Assembly (NCBI RefSeq): GCF_030867145.1
Contig: NC_134454.1
Span: forward strand, 52,262,830-52,326,829
Source of the DNA: Opisthocomus hoazin
Lineage: Eukaryota > Chordata > Aves > Opisthocomiformes > Opisthocomidae
Length of the DNA: 64,000 nucleotides
Direction of reading: 5' to 3'
Positions 1 through 12,800 of this stretch are shown in pieces; position 1 is the stretch's first letter, and the number at the start of each line of letters is the position of its first letter. The notes beneath the pieces are model-generated. The model saw nothing but the letters and a program-made list of their open reading frames with translations, was not told the DNA's origin and ran no database searches. Position numbers and translations under genes: made by a program.

Positions 1-503
1 ACAAGCTCCTCTCCAGGAACTCCAAACAGCAATCTCTGAATGTGGTGTTCCTTAGACCTCTCTTGAAATGGACAGACTTTATTACCAGTATAGATGACTA
101 CTGTACACTCTTGTCCCTTAGCTATGTTACAGCATGTTAATATCAGGTATTTGACCTGATACACCCTGCTCCAGCTCTCACTGTGAGGTCAGAAGAGGCT
201 TTCATGGAGTACCAGTCCATGGCTGCTCGCTAACTCATGCAAGAATTCAAATAATTTCTGTTATTAAGGCTTACTTTGATTTCCCATTCCATCATGCCAT
301 TCATAGCGGTGATCCAAAACCCAGTGAATAAAAGGGTATAGAACATGAAGACTAATGATCAACCAGTATGTTGCAGTTATGCTTAATAAAAGTAATACTT
401 TTTAAAAGCTTTAAAAAAAAAAACTTTATGATCCCTGGCTGATGTGATTTGTATATGCTACTATCTAGAGAGTGTAACTTCGTATTAATTTTTGTTGTTG
501 TAG
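1..503 (+). other. GNA14: GNA14 intron, 5' end outside window
   Basis: Upstream intron of GNA14, ending at the TAG acceptor at 501-503. It is AT-rich. I see no exon, repeat family or RNA gene in it. Confidence 0.8.
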
Positions 504-1863
<1,360 letters not shown>

Positions 1864-2470
1864 AGAAAAAATATAGCTGCAGCCATAAAGTGTGGCTTAC
1901 TCATAGCACAGCCTGTGTTGATTAAAAAAAAAAAGGTGTCTTTTTAAATACCATTTACAGAAATGGGAGGAGGATTTATATTTACTGAAGTATAGATTAA
2001 GAGAACTTCAAAGAATGAGTTTCAAAGTTTACTTTTTAAGCTATATATTTAAAATATTGCGTTCATATTTCCCATATTAGATTTGTCTGTGAGTTATTTT
2101 TTGACAGCTATAGGGACTAAGTATATTTAGAAGAATGTACATACCTACATTGCTGCACAGCTGGTATTAATTTTTTTTTTTAGCATTTACAATCATAGCT
2201 TATAAAATTTCAGATAGTGAGCCTTAAAAGTGACAAGCTAGTGTTTTTTTAGGGTGCTAGACATTTTTATATTCTTGTCCTGAGCAATGTAGTTGAAAGA
2301 CTAGGGTAAACCTGTTACACTTTTTAGAAGCACCTCTCCGTAGCCTTGATAGGCCAAAGTCATTAATGTTCTAGGAGTCACTACAAAAGATTTATTATTG
2401 GTGACCTTGTGTATCACTGCCTTTTTGTTCAAGTGCCTTACAATAATAAAATACCTGTCACAGTCAAGGA
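1864..2470 (+). other. GNA14: GNA14 3' untranslated region (probable extent)
   Basis: AT-rich sequence directly after the GNA14 stop. The first canonical AATAAA after the stop is at 2445-2450, so a UTR of about 600 nt is the simplest reading. A longer form using AATAAA at 2864 or 3707 is possible. No transcript evidence is available here. Confidence 0.5.
2445..2450 (+). promoter_or_regulatory. GNA14: candidate GNA14 polyadenylation signal
   Basis: Canonical AATAAA about 580 nt after the stop. The downstream sequence is only modestly T/G-rich, so the call rests on the hexamer and its position. Confidence 0.45.
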
Positions 2471-3429
2471 AAGATTAAGATCTTGTAAGCAGTCCATGGA
2501 ATTTACTCTTTTTCTATCGGGGAAAAGCGTTTCTCAAACAGCAAGGCATTTAGCAAATGTTCTCAGCCTTCACTGCCACAGGAGCTCGGAGGCCATCCAC
2601 AGCTGCCAGCGATAAACTAGGCCTTAAATTCATCCAAGTCACCAACTTAACCTGCTTTTTGCACTTTGCATTTTCCTGCTGTTGTGCTTCCTGGGTAGTT
2701 TTACATAGACTAGAGAACAGTAAAGCCTCTCCTCTAGATTTCTAGCCGTTTTCCCCATGTCCTCTACTCCCTGCCCAACTACAAACATCTCTGCTAAAGA
2801 TGCCAGCACCGCTAATAGCTCAGTCAGTTCTCCTTCACTGGGTCAAAAAGTCTCAGGCAAAATAATAAAGACATTAGGGCAATCTTGAAAACCCTTTTTA
2901 CCCATGAAAAATTCATGGTAGCCACTGCCACTTGATCAGCTAACCCAGCAACACAGGTAAGGAGAATGTTTTCATAGAACAGTCTGTTATTAGCAGTAAT
3001 TCAGCCCAAGTTTGCTGCTGAGTTTGTCCTGTATTTAAATACATGAAAATTCTGTTTTTACAAGAAGAAATATTGTAGCAACAGTTTTTATTATCAGCAT
3101 AAAATAGCAATTTCTGTGCAGCACAGAAAAAGTTCAAGTTTTATTGGTTTTTCAGCTTGAGTAGTGCTTCTGTGTATTCAGCCAGGTTGATAGCTCTTGC
3201 AGTTCAGCCCTGTGAAAAGCAGCCCTGACCTTTCACTGCCCATAAAATTGTTTACCGTTTCACATATTAAACAGCACAGGTCCCTTTTGTCCAGTAGCAC
3301 AGAAAAAGTAAAGCATGTCCAGAGCTGGTTTTGGTTGCTAAGGAGCAAACGGCCTGTAACATTCGATTCATTTTTTCTTTTCTTTAGTGTTGGAACAAGC
3401 AGTAGCCTTAACATTTTTCTGTCAGGGAA

Positions 3430-3640
3430 GGACAGTGACCTGCGTGTCGTGCCCACACTAGTGAGTGGCAGTAATTGACACGGAGGGAGCAGTGCAGCAC
3501 ACCCCGGGATGAGGTACAGGGCACAGTGCCGCTTGCCGAACAAGACGCAGCTGTGGGAGAGTGACAGAAAGCACAGAGCAAAACAGCACGTCTGTGCCTG
3601 CGTCGTCCGTGTCCCCAGCGCGTTGTCACCGCCCTCCCTC
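3430..3640. other. CpG-rich patch in AT-rich intergenic DNA
   Basis: About 200 bp with well over a dozen CpG dinucleotides, including GTGTCGT, CCCGGG, GCCGCTTGCCG, GCGTCGTCCG and AGCGCG, in a neighbourhood that is almost CpG-free. It could be a small CpG island, a far 3' UTR element or an old repeat; nothing coding is recognisable. Confidence 0.5.
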
Positions 3641-3773
3641 AGAAGTACTGATGTCATGACAAGTCCCCAGACCTGCTGTCCTAGACTAACCGCTGCTGCT
3701 CAGAAAAATAAATCAAAAGCATTTCTTGAATTAAAATCTGTGGATAAAGGAGTTTGATGTTACTTAAATATAA

Positions 3774-3827
3774 ATGGTTGGATTTGATGATCTTAGAGTT
3801 CTTTTCCACCCTATGATGCTATGATTA
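3774..3827 (+). mobile_element. CR1 LINE 3' tail fragment (decayed)
   Basis: Reads GGTTGGATTTGATGATCTTA, then a T/C-rich CCACCCTATGATG stretch and an ATTCTATG-like end. This is the CR1 3' UTR signature, about 54 bp, truncated and diverged. Confidence 0.75.
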
Positions 3828-6800
3828 AGAACTTCCAGTCACATGAAAAGATGACGACAAAAGTACTTTTTCCAGAGCAGCAGATATGATGGAGGAAAGT
3901 GTACAAAGTGCCCAAATGCTTGAACTGCCTGATCCAGTTTTGAGCCCTCTTAGAGCTTCTGGAAAAACATGTTTAAACTCACAGTGGTTTTGTATCTTGA
4001 GTCAAGATTGGCTGTCTACATAAAGAGCACGTTGGCGCCATGAATTTGGGAGCCTGTCTTTGCAGGGGCACAAGCTTTGCGGATTGTCAGACAGTGACCG
4101 TTTTACAGGACCCATCAGTGTAAGAATGGTTTTCTTTCACATGTCACAACCAACATTTAAAAACATTCAGAAGGGCAGTTACCAAGACAAACTTCTGCAC
4201 GTAGTTCTCATTCCTCTTGATGCAACAAGGAATGAAAGCCCACAAAGATAAAAAACTGGGACAGATCCAGCAAAAAGACAATTCACTTTTTCTCCCTTCT
4301 TGCCTGTTATGTATCCTACCTCATCATGCCTGTTCCAGCAGTCACATTTGTTTCAGCCTTTGATGTACTGACACGTAGATGATGAGCTAATAAAAATGAA
4401 TGGTGTGGACGTTCTTTTACTCCTTTTAGGAGAAAACTTAAACACGAATTTACTCCTCCCTTGAAGTATTACAAGAATATTTAGAATTCTTGTTCCAGAT
4501 TTGCCCTGAAAACAATCAAAACCTCTTTATAAAGATCCTGTGTCTGCTGTGAGTGGAATTTTAGATTCTTAAATCGCACTTGCAGTCACAAAAGCAAAAA
4601 TTGTGACTAAGAATACTGTTGCATTTCTTCGGTCGAATAACAAAGCTCAGGCTCCTAGGTGATGCATATATGTGCTTGCATATACTGGCCAGAAAATTCC
4701 TAACTAATACACTGGTAAGAATAGTAACAGGAAAATCTTGACTGAGGAGTAGAGTTATAGGTGGGAAAAAAAGGTGTCAGCTTTCTGCTAATTTGTTCAG
4801 CTTTAGCCAGAAAAGCATAAGGCATTCAAGAAATGCATAACCAAAGTATGACAATCTGCATTTCAAGAGAAGATAATAAAACACAAATGTTTTCTCTATG
4901 AAAATGTGAAATGCCTTGTAAAATTTTGATCTGCATAATGAAGCAAGTGTTGTGATACACATGAAAAACAAATCCAAGTCAGAAACACTTTGCATCATAT
5001 CTAATTACAAATACACAATGCATATTAGCAGTATTTTTCACCAACAGTTCCCACATTTAATAACCCTGTTCTTTTGACATGCACAGTCTCGACTCCCTAA
5101 AAACAATCAGAAAAAGCCCCCAAACCTTCCACAGTATAGAATTAGTTTCCATAATAATCTGCACATGGTAGTAAGACAGGCAGCTCCTTTGCCCAAGGTG
5201 GCTTTAGTAACACATTGAAGCATAGGACCTGAGACCCTTCCTTGGCAGAAGTTACAGATAAATTGGTCAACACAGGAAAAAAATCCCAACCCCTCCATAA
5301 TTAACTTTTAGTAACTTCAGCCACCTATGTCCTTGGTTCCTGGGAGGCAAATGTTTCATTGGTGTTGGTTGCTTCTTTAGTTTTTGCTGCATCTTCAGTA
5401 CAGATTAGTCACTGCAGAGAGAGGGGGATCAACTGGGAGAGTTTAATGCCAGAAAAAGGTACTGTGGAATTGTATAATTTGCTGAAGAAACACTGCACAC
5501 TCTTGCTTTCTACAATACTTATGTGATTCTAAGCAGTGCAATCTTTAGGCAGGTCTTTTCTGGAATTCAAATGTGAAAGACTCAAGAAGGGGATGAAAAA
5601 CCCCTTCTGAATAGTTTTGTGGAGTATTCTCATTCTTGAAACTAATACAGCATCAGAAAATACATACAAATCAAATATACACAAATCTATGTAAATGTCA
5701 CAGAATCACAGAAGCTGGGGGGGATGCATGTTTACAGATTCCTTCTCTGTCTGGGAATCCTCTGAAAATCTTGTGAAGCCAATATATTTTGTCTTTTGTA
5801 CCAAAGGATTTGGTGGAGATTTTTGCTCACTGTTTCATTATGGATTAAATTTCAAGAAAATCAAACATCCCAGATATTAGTGTGAAGAGATCCTGTGGAG
5901 TTTAATGCAGAAGACAACTAATGCACAGAGCTCAAGATGTTTGTCTCTGGAAAGATGCTTTTCCCTCAGTTTTTTCAACCAACACTACAAAAATATATTT
6001 TGTGTGTAGATAGCATGCAGTCTTGTATCAAAACTAATTAATGGGAAAAAAAAAGAAGCTATCTAAACGAATACTCAGTTCAACATGTCCGCTGTAGCAA
6101 CTGAAAAACAGATTTTTATTTTATTTTTAATCTGACAGAAGCATTAACATTTACATAAGTTGGTTTCAAGAGAAGCCTCTGAATCACGTGTTTTTGGCTC
6201 ATCGTTACACTTTAAGAATAGGATTGCAGAACGCAGTCTTGGACACATAAGGCCCAGCAGAGTATTTATGTCATATGATATAGAGCTATTTACAAACAAG
6301 CCACAAGACTTAGCAATCCTATTATGGTAGGTATGTGATGTATTTATTGAAACTGTTTTGCAGCAGCAGAATAATTAGGAAACTTGGGGTTTGTAGTTCA
6401 AATTCAAGAATATGCTGTAAGTATTAAATTGCAACTACTAAAACATAGTAATATTAATCTTTTATTGACTAGTGTGTGGTATTTGTTATTTGCAGATAGG
6501 TGGCTAAAAATTACTTGGAACAAAAGACTTTCCTGATTTGTTTGATATGAAAGTGTATTTTGTGAAGTGCTAAAGATAATAAATAGCTAATGGCATACAT
6601 ACTGAAATTTTTTTCGGGAAAAAAAGAGGATTTCATAAGAATCTGGTTGTCAACATCATCTGTGGCAACAGGAAAAGAAATACTTTAAAGGGAGCTTATA
6701 TATGTAAATCCAGTTATTAAAAACTTGTCCTTACAATAAACCAAACGTAAAGACTGAAGTCTGTATTCCGCTGTCATTGAGATGGCTGCAACAGAAGCCT

Positions 6801-8899
6801 GACATTGTGTTCTCCAAGACAGGATTTGACCTAATTTGTCAATTTCTACCTACAAAATTCTGAGTAATGGTATTACCTGTTAATTAAAGCAGTTTGTGAA
6901 GAAAACAAATAATAACCACAGTCCAGTCAAATAAAATTAAGTTTCACTTTATTCAAGGTGAAGCAGAGGTCAGCGGGGGTGTGCGGGGGAGTCTGGAAAC
7001 CAAAAGAGCCATGCTGCTGAGAGCCATGCAGCTGGACAAAAAGAGGTGCACACAGTTAAGAGTTACAAACGTTTCAGCAATGTGTCCGGCGTCTTTGATT
7101 CTATGTTTGGTTTGTCATCGATTGCTTAGAGGTGATTCTAAACCTTAAAAACTACTACTGAGAACCCAAATGACATTTTTCAACGGTATTAAGTTTACGT
7201 AACAGTCATCTAGAGGAGAAACTGTTCTTCAGTACTTCAGTAAAGGCCATGATATACTTTTAAACACCACAGTGGACAGACCTAAATGCCTACATTTTAA
7301 TTTTTATTGAGATCCCCTTGTCTAATTGCATATATATTTTTAATAAAAATTAATATATCTGTTCTGCCTTTGTGCTGAAAAAATATGCGCATTGCAGTAA
7401 GGAATGAGGCACAGCAGAGTGAACATCTCAAACAGCTTTCAGCAATCTAGAAAACTACACAATGGCGTTAAGTGTGATACCTTTCTCCTCACCCCAGACT
7501 GATGTATAGTTAAAACAGAGAGAACCAGTGTCTGCCAAGAAGTGGCAAAACTCATTCATTACTGTATGGAGAAAGCATAAGGAAGAAAAAAAAAAAAAGG
7601 AAAAAGATAAAATTTACTGACTAGAAAAAGGGAACTACAGAAAATCGTATTGTTATTGCAAATGAAGACAAGGAGGGAGGTGGGGGAAAGGTCCCACGTT
7701 GGGTTTTGAACACTTCTAGTGTTTTAGTTCCTGTGTTACGGCTTTTGGTTAGCACAGAAGATCAAAATATTTTATACTCTAGGAAAAATGCAATTTGGCA
7801 GGAATTGTTACATTTTCCAAAACAAGCTTAACCACAGATATGCGCATTTAAAATAAATCCTTCAACATTAATAGTTAAATTGCTCAAATATTACTGAAGA
7901 GCCAGCTGAGATTTGAGAATCAGGAACCTGTTGGCAAAATCAATGTGAGGAAATTAAGAACTGGAGATAATACTAATTGAAATAGAGGCTCTGTGATGAG
8001 AAACTATTTAGAATAGGGAAATTGAAAAGCTACACAAATGGGAATGTACAAAGTGTACTTGCAAGAGCTGCTAAAAGTGAAAGTTGCTGCAGATACTCAG
8101 TAAATACTGGGGCAGAAAGAGAGAGGAGGAGACACAATAATCAAGAATCAAGATCATGATGAGGCTATTAATTGAACTTTCATGCCTAAGATGAAAATTG
8201 ATAGATGAAAACCAAATTACAGATACAGAATGGTAGTCAGTGCACCTAATAACACTACTTATCTAAGGCAAAGTATTCTATTATTTTGGCATGATTATAA
8301 CCTGAGTTAATACTCTTGGTACGTGCTTGGTGTACAAACAAGCAGAGTAACACAGTCATCGTCATAGTTTGGAATTCTCATACAATCTTTTGACTCAGTT
8401 AACAATTTATGGGAAAAATTACAACATTACATGTATTTTTGTAACCGGCTAAATGGTTACTGAACTCCAAAGGCAAGACTTAAAGTAAGTTCAAGAACTG
8501 CAATTGTAGGTTAGCATGCTAGTCATTTTAGATTTTACAATAATGCAACAATTTGGCTATCTCAAGCACCACCAGCAATGTCAGAATTATGTCCTGTAGC
8601 TATAAGTATTCCAAACAATTGTTTGGAAATAATATTTTGGTAGCAGGTACTTACTGTGTGTATCAGATATTTTGAAGACTTTGATATGGGAATTTATGGA
8701 AACCTTCATGTAACACTGTACGGTTTCCTGTACTTTTTAATATCAGCTGCAGTAAACACCCATTCAACAATACTATGACTACTACATCTAAGAAATAAGC
8801 AGAATTGCATACATTCAGGCTCCCCCTGTAAAAGTTCTGCTGTCTGGATATGAAACAAAAATGTTTCATTGGGTAAGAAAGTTGATAAAAGCAACTGTG

Positions 8900-9817
8900 A
8901 AATACTATTTATTATTTAATATAAATTTGACTTTATTAGTCATTTAGCACACAATATTGCGTAATCCAAGGCATTTATTTTTGGTATGCAACAGTGCACT
9001 TATAACCCCATAGACTCCTTCTTGAATTGCAAGACTATTAATAACTTCTATTTAAAATAATAGGCTTTAATTAATATTTTTAGTGCAGAGATATATTAAC
9101 TCTCCCCATTACACATTTTTGTAAACTGTTATTTTTTTGTAAATATCGATAGAGGTGCTGCAACATTTCCTTGAGCAGAATATAAAAAAGTTTACACTAA
9201 AAGTGATACTGTAATTGTAAATTCATTGTGACCAGGTCCATTCATTTACAAAAAGAAAACACTATTGTTAACTTAGCAGCCAGTCCTGTGACCATCTAAA
9301 TGGGACTTGTCTGGTCAGTAGCCTCCTCCTTAGAATTTGAGTCGTAAGACTGGTGATTAATAAGTTAACATTTCCTTTGATAAAGAAATTTTAATTTCAA
9401 CACAGCCTCAAGTCATATGAAAACTAAGACAGAAACTAAGTATTGATTTTCAGAATCAAATCAATACTGAAAAATTTGCTCTGAATAGTACCATAAGAAT
9501 TATTCCAGAGTTCAATTTCAATATCAAATGTAGTTGCTGTATTTATAAAAAAGAAATCTGGAATTCTTATGTTAAAAAAACAAACAAAACAAGCCAGAAC
9601 TTGGCAGATTCTTTTTCATCACTAGATTATTTTTTTAAATTGTCATCTATTTTTGTGATACAGTCAAGGACTGTTGTGACAATAATAAACAATTTCATAA
9701 ATCTCCCTTCCCTCCTGTTTTTGCTTTTGTTGCTGATATTCAAATAGTTCTGCTGGTTAAAGAGGAATTAAAAGGTAGTTGTTCAGTGTTCTTCATATCT
9801 TGATGCTTCTCCATTCA
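8900..9817 (-). other. VPS13A: VPS13A 3' untranslated region (probable extent)
   Basis: AT-rich sequence after the stop. The first cluster of minus-strand AATAAA hexamers is at 8974, 8932 and 8908, giving a UTR of about 850-900 nt. The true end needs transcript data. Confidence 0.5.
8932..8937 (-). promoter_or_regulatory. VPS13A: candidate VPS13A polyadenylation signal
   Basis: AATAAA on the minus strand in a cluster with others at 8974-8979 and 8908-8913. The following minus-strand sequence turns T-rich. Which one is used cannot be decided here. Confidence 0.4.
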
Positions 9818-9868
9818 TTACGATTTTGGCTGATTCTCTCTCACTTCTTCCAGCTTAGAAAGGATCCA
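9818..9868 (-). CDS. VPS13A: VPS13A last coding exon with stop
   Basis: Coding part of the terminal exon: [16 protein letters not shown] then TAA (9818-9820). It forms the C-terminal helix of the PH-like domain. Acceptor TTCTCACAG. The last few residues differ from mammals, as expected at a free C-terminus. Confidence 0.95.
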   Translation of the reverse strand, partial: WILSKLEEVRENQPKS

Positions 9869-12800
9869 CTGTGAGAAGGAAAAGGGAAAAATAAAAATGT
9901 TTCCTTGGTAAAAATCATACAAAGCAGCTGAAAATTAGATTGGGATGGCCAGACACTTCACTACCTGTTCTCTTCCTAACTGAGTTGTAACACAGTGTTC
10001 ACATGACAATGGACGCATTTAACTACCAATATCTGACATTGAATACCACAGCTAATTAAACTGGCTAGGTTGATATTTCAGTTTCCTGTTGTGTAATTCA
10101 ATGAATAAGATCTTAAAAAACAAATGGCATCATCATTATTAATTAGTCTACATTAGCATTAGTCTACAACTTTAGACAAATCATAGATGACAATAGAGAA
10201 ACAAGGATAACAAAGGACAGAAGACAAGAATAAGTTGCAGCAATGTGCTAATACAGTTACTCAGAAAGAAGCTTTCTGTAACTATATTTGGTTTCTTTTC
10301 AGGAATCTCAAATCCACACGCTATTTACTGAACATAGAAGGGAAATCAGTTTCCCGAGAGTCAAAAAAAAAGCGGGGGGGGGGGGGGGGGGGGCGCAGAT
10401 AAGGGGAAGTCACAGTGAAGTGGAAATCTAGGGTACAAGATGAAATTATACAAAGGGATTGCCGTAACAATGCTGCATAATGCTTTCAGGGAAGATGAGA
10501 GGATTATTACAAATCGTTACCAGATCAGGTTCTATGTTACTGATCTTTAGGATCCCCTCCTCCCCATCACAAGCTCACCCCCTAAAGGAAATCAGAGCTT
10601 CTGTTTAGCAGGATGCTGATGGTTTGAAAGAAGAGTTGGCTGTTCAAGAAACTACTGTTCACATCAGAACATGGCACTTCTCACAGATTGACACACCCTT
10701 TTAGTGTCCACTAGACTGACGCAACGTTCACAAAGCAGTGTCACTGAAATGACCTCACACCGGGGTGCAAGTTTCATTTTCACTGCTCCTAAAACACCCC
10801 CCTCAGTGTCATCTCTCTACATACACAAATGTCATATTTGCAGAAGCGAGCCGTAGGCCAACAGCCTGGAAGCAACTCTCAAATACTGACTTTCTGCAGG
10901 ATAGACCCTAAGGCCCTGGGGGCAGTTTTTTTAGTGAATCTGTTAAGTATTCTTTCTCTAAGATAAAACCACATTCCTTGCCAAACCTGTCTGACAGTGA
11001 CCTATTCACATTCCTGTTGGTTTTGTGACGTTCACAGCCTTTCTAGGAAAATACTCAAACCAACATTTTTGTGAAAAGTACACACAACTTCTTCAGCTTT
11101 CTTTTCCTTGCTTAAGACTTACAGCACACATCATTAATTTGATTTTTGGAATTGTTCCCGATTTGGCTGGGGCGTATATGGGATTGCTTTCCCACACAGA
11201 CTACTGGACCTCAGCGCCACCCCTGCCCCACCACAGTCAAAAAGGATAAAAAGAGGAGCTCAGTACCTCCAAAGAGTACTGACAAGTCAAATAAATCCAG
11301 CACGGGGCCCTCAAATACTTTAACAGTGTTTGTAAATCTTTTTGACGTAAGAGCCAAATGGTGTCACTCAGCTGTGGTTAGAAACTACCCTTGGGAAGAC
11401 AAAAGCAACTTAAACTGATGAGAGTATGCAACTTTCGAAGACTACTTCAAAGTATGATCCCAGGATACCATATCCCACTGGTGTGAATATACAATAGACT
11501 AATTGTTTGTGAAAATAATTAGCTACACTAATAAAAAGAAGGCAGAACTTTCGCAACCCAGCTACCTCAGAGTTCTTGTAGCACACCTGAACTGCTCCTG
11601 CTCTCTGTTGTAGTCAGATCGAAGAGATCATATAAAATGTGTGTATAATAGCAGTAATAACATATATCAAATAAACTATTTGTGTTTCCACTAGGGATTT
11701 TCTTCATTCTTCAACCACAGCTGTATTTTGAGGCACAGAGGAATGACACCCAACCCCCCCCCCCCAATTAAACTAGGAGCAATTTACAAGTATAGTTTGT
11801 TCTATCATAACGTACTACTTTAATTCACATTCTTGATTGTTTAGTTTTCGTTAGCAGTACTGCTAAATCAGCCATTTGACAGATAGTTATAATTCCAAAG
11901 ATTTATGTAAGGAAAAGTCTGGTATTGGAATTGAGTATTTTTGAAATTCTGTACTGAATAGATCATTGCCATTTCCATCTGTGTAATGGCTGTATGGAAA
12001 TACTGAATTTTAAATATACATAGTCGTTTCTGGTTAAGAATATTTCTGTTTCACTTTTTAAGCCAAATGTAGCACAGTGTAATTGTAATAGTATTTTGAC
12101 TTTACCTTAGCATCCTCTGGAGTTCTAAAATTAATAATTTTTCCAAATTCTTTGGCATGGAACACAGACTTAACTCGTTCCTAAAAAAAAAAAAGTAATT
12201 AAAAATTGAAGTTAGTTTCTTCAAACTTTACAGCTAAGAAGTTATTTACCATTAAGGCAGCTATATGGTTCAGACAGCCATGTGTACCCATTACACTAAT
12301 CTAAGTATGTTCACATCGCATGCACACACCCTGAGAAACTTCATTTTCTACATGAAAGCACAGTGGAGTGGAACACTCCAGCAATAACAGACTTCCCTTT
12401 TTACCACGGAGTCCCTGGAGACTGGACTATAAAAGTGTGCTGGAGAGGAAGGCAGATAATGGACTATGCAGGGTAACAAAATCCATTACTTCCTAATATT
12501 GTAATTCTTCATTCTCCTCTCCTTTAAGTCATTAATTGGGTGGACATTCCACCAACACTGACTCGCAAGTAGTGGCCTTAGGTAGTGAAAATAGTAGCTC
12601 AGGCTTCAGAAATAGAACACAAGCAGTGCTTTGCAAAACACAGTTTTCAGCCATAGGTTTCAGTAAAGAGCATACTGCAGACATGTGAATGGGCTCTGAA
12701 ATGACTGCTGTGTAGGGGTAAAGATGGATATATTATTCAGCATTGTCTGAAATGGCAGAAACTCTAAGAATTATTTCATCCTGTCAAAGTTCACTTGCAG

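Larger units (their letters stand above)
2471..8900. other. intergenic DNA between convergent GNA14 and VPS13A
   Basis: Contains alternative AATAAA hexamers on the plus strand (2864, 3707), a CpG-rich patch (3430-3640), a decayed CR1 tail (3774-3827) and a 15-bp imperfect tandem duplication (7005-7034). The open frames here, up to 159 codons on the minus strand at 3178-3657, match no family I know and look like chance frames. No other gene is supported. Confidence 0.6.

Noticed and set aside
3178..3657. 159-codon open frame on the minus strand between the genes
   Set aside because: No domain, odd Cys/Leu-rich composition, overlaps other open frames on both strands in a CpG-rich patch, and no splice or promoter context. 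Probably chance.
5698..5723. CACAGAATCACAGAA motif resembling a reversed CR1 tail
   Set aside because: Only about 25 bp match and the following sequence lacks the GGAAGGGACC block, so the evidence is too thin to call a CR1.
11025..11418. Two overlapping plus-strand open frames (74 and 90 codons)
   Set aside because: Mutually overlapping frames with no family similarity in a VPS13A intron.
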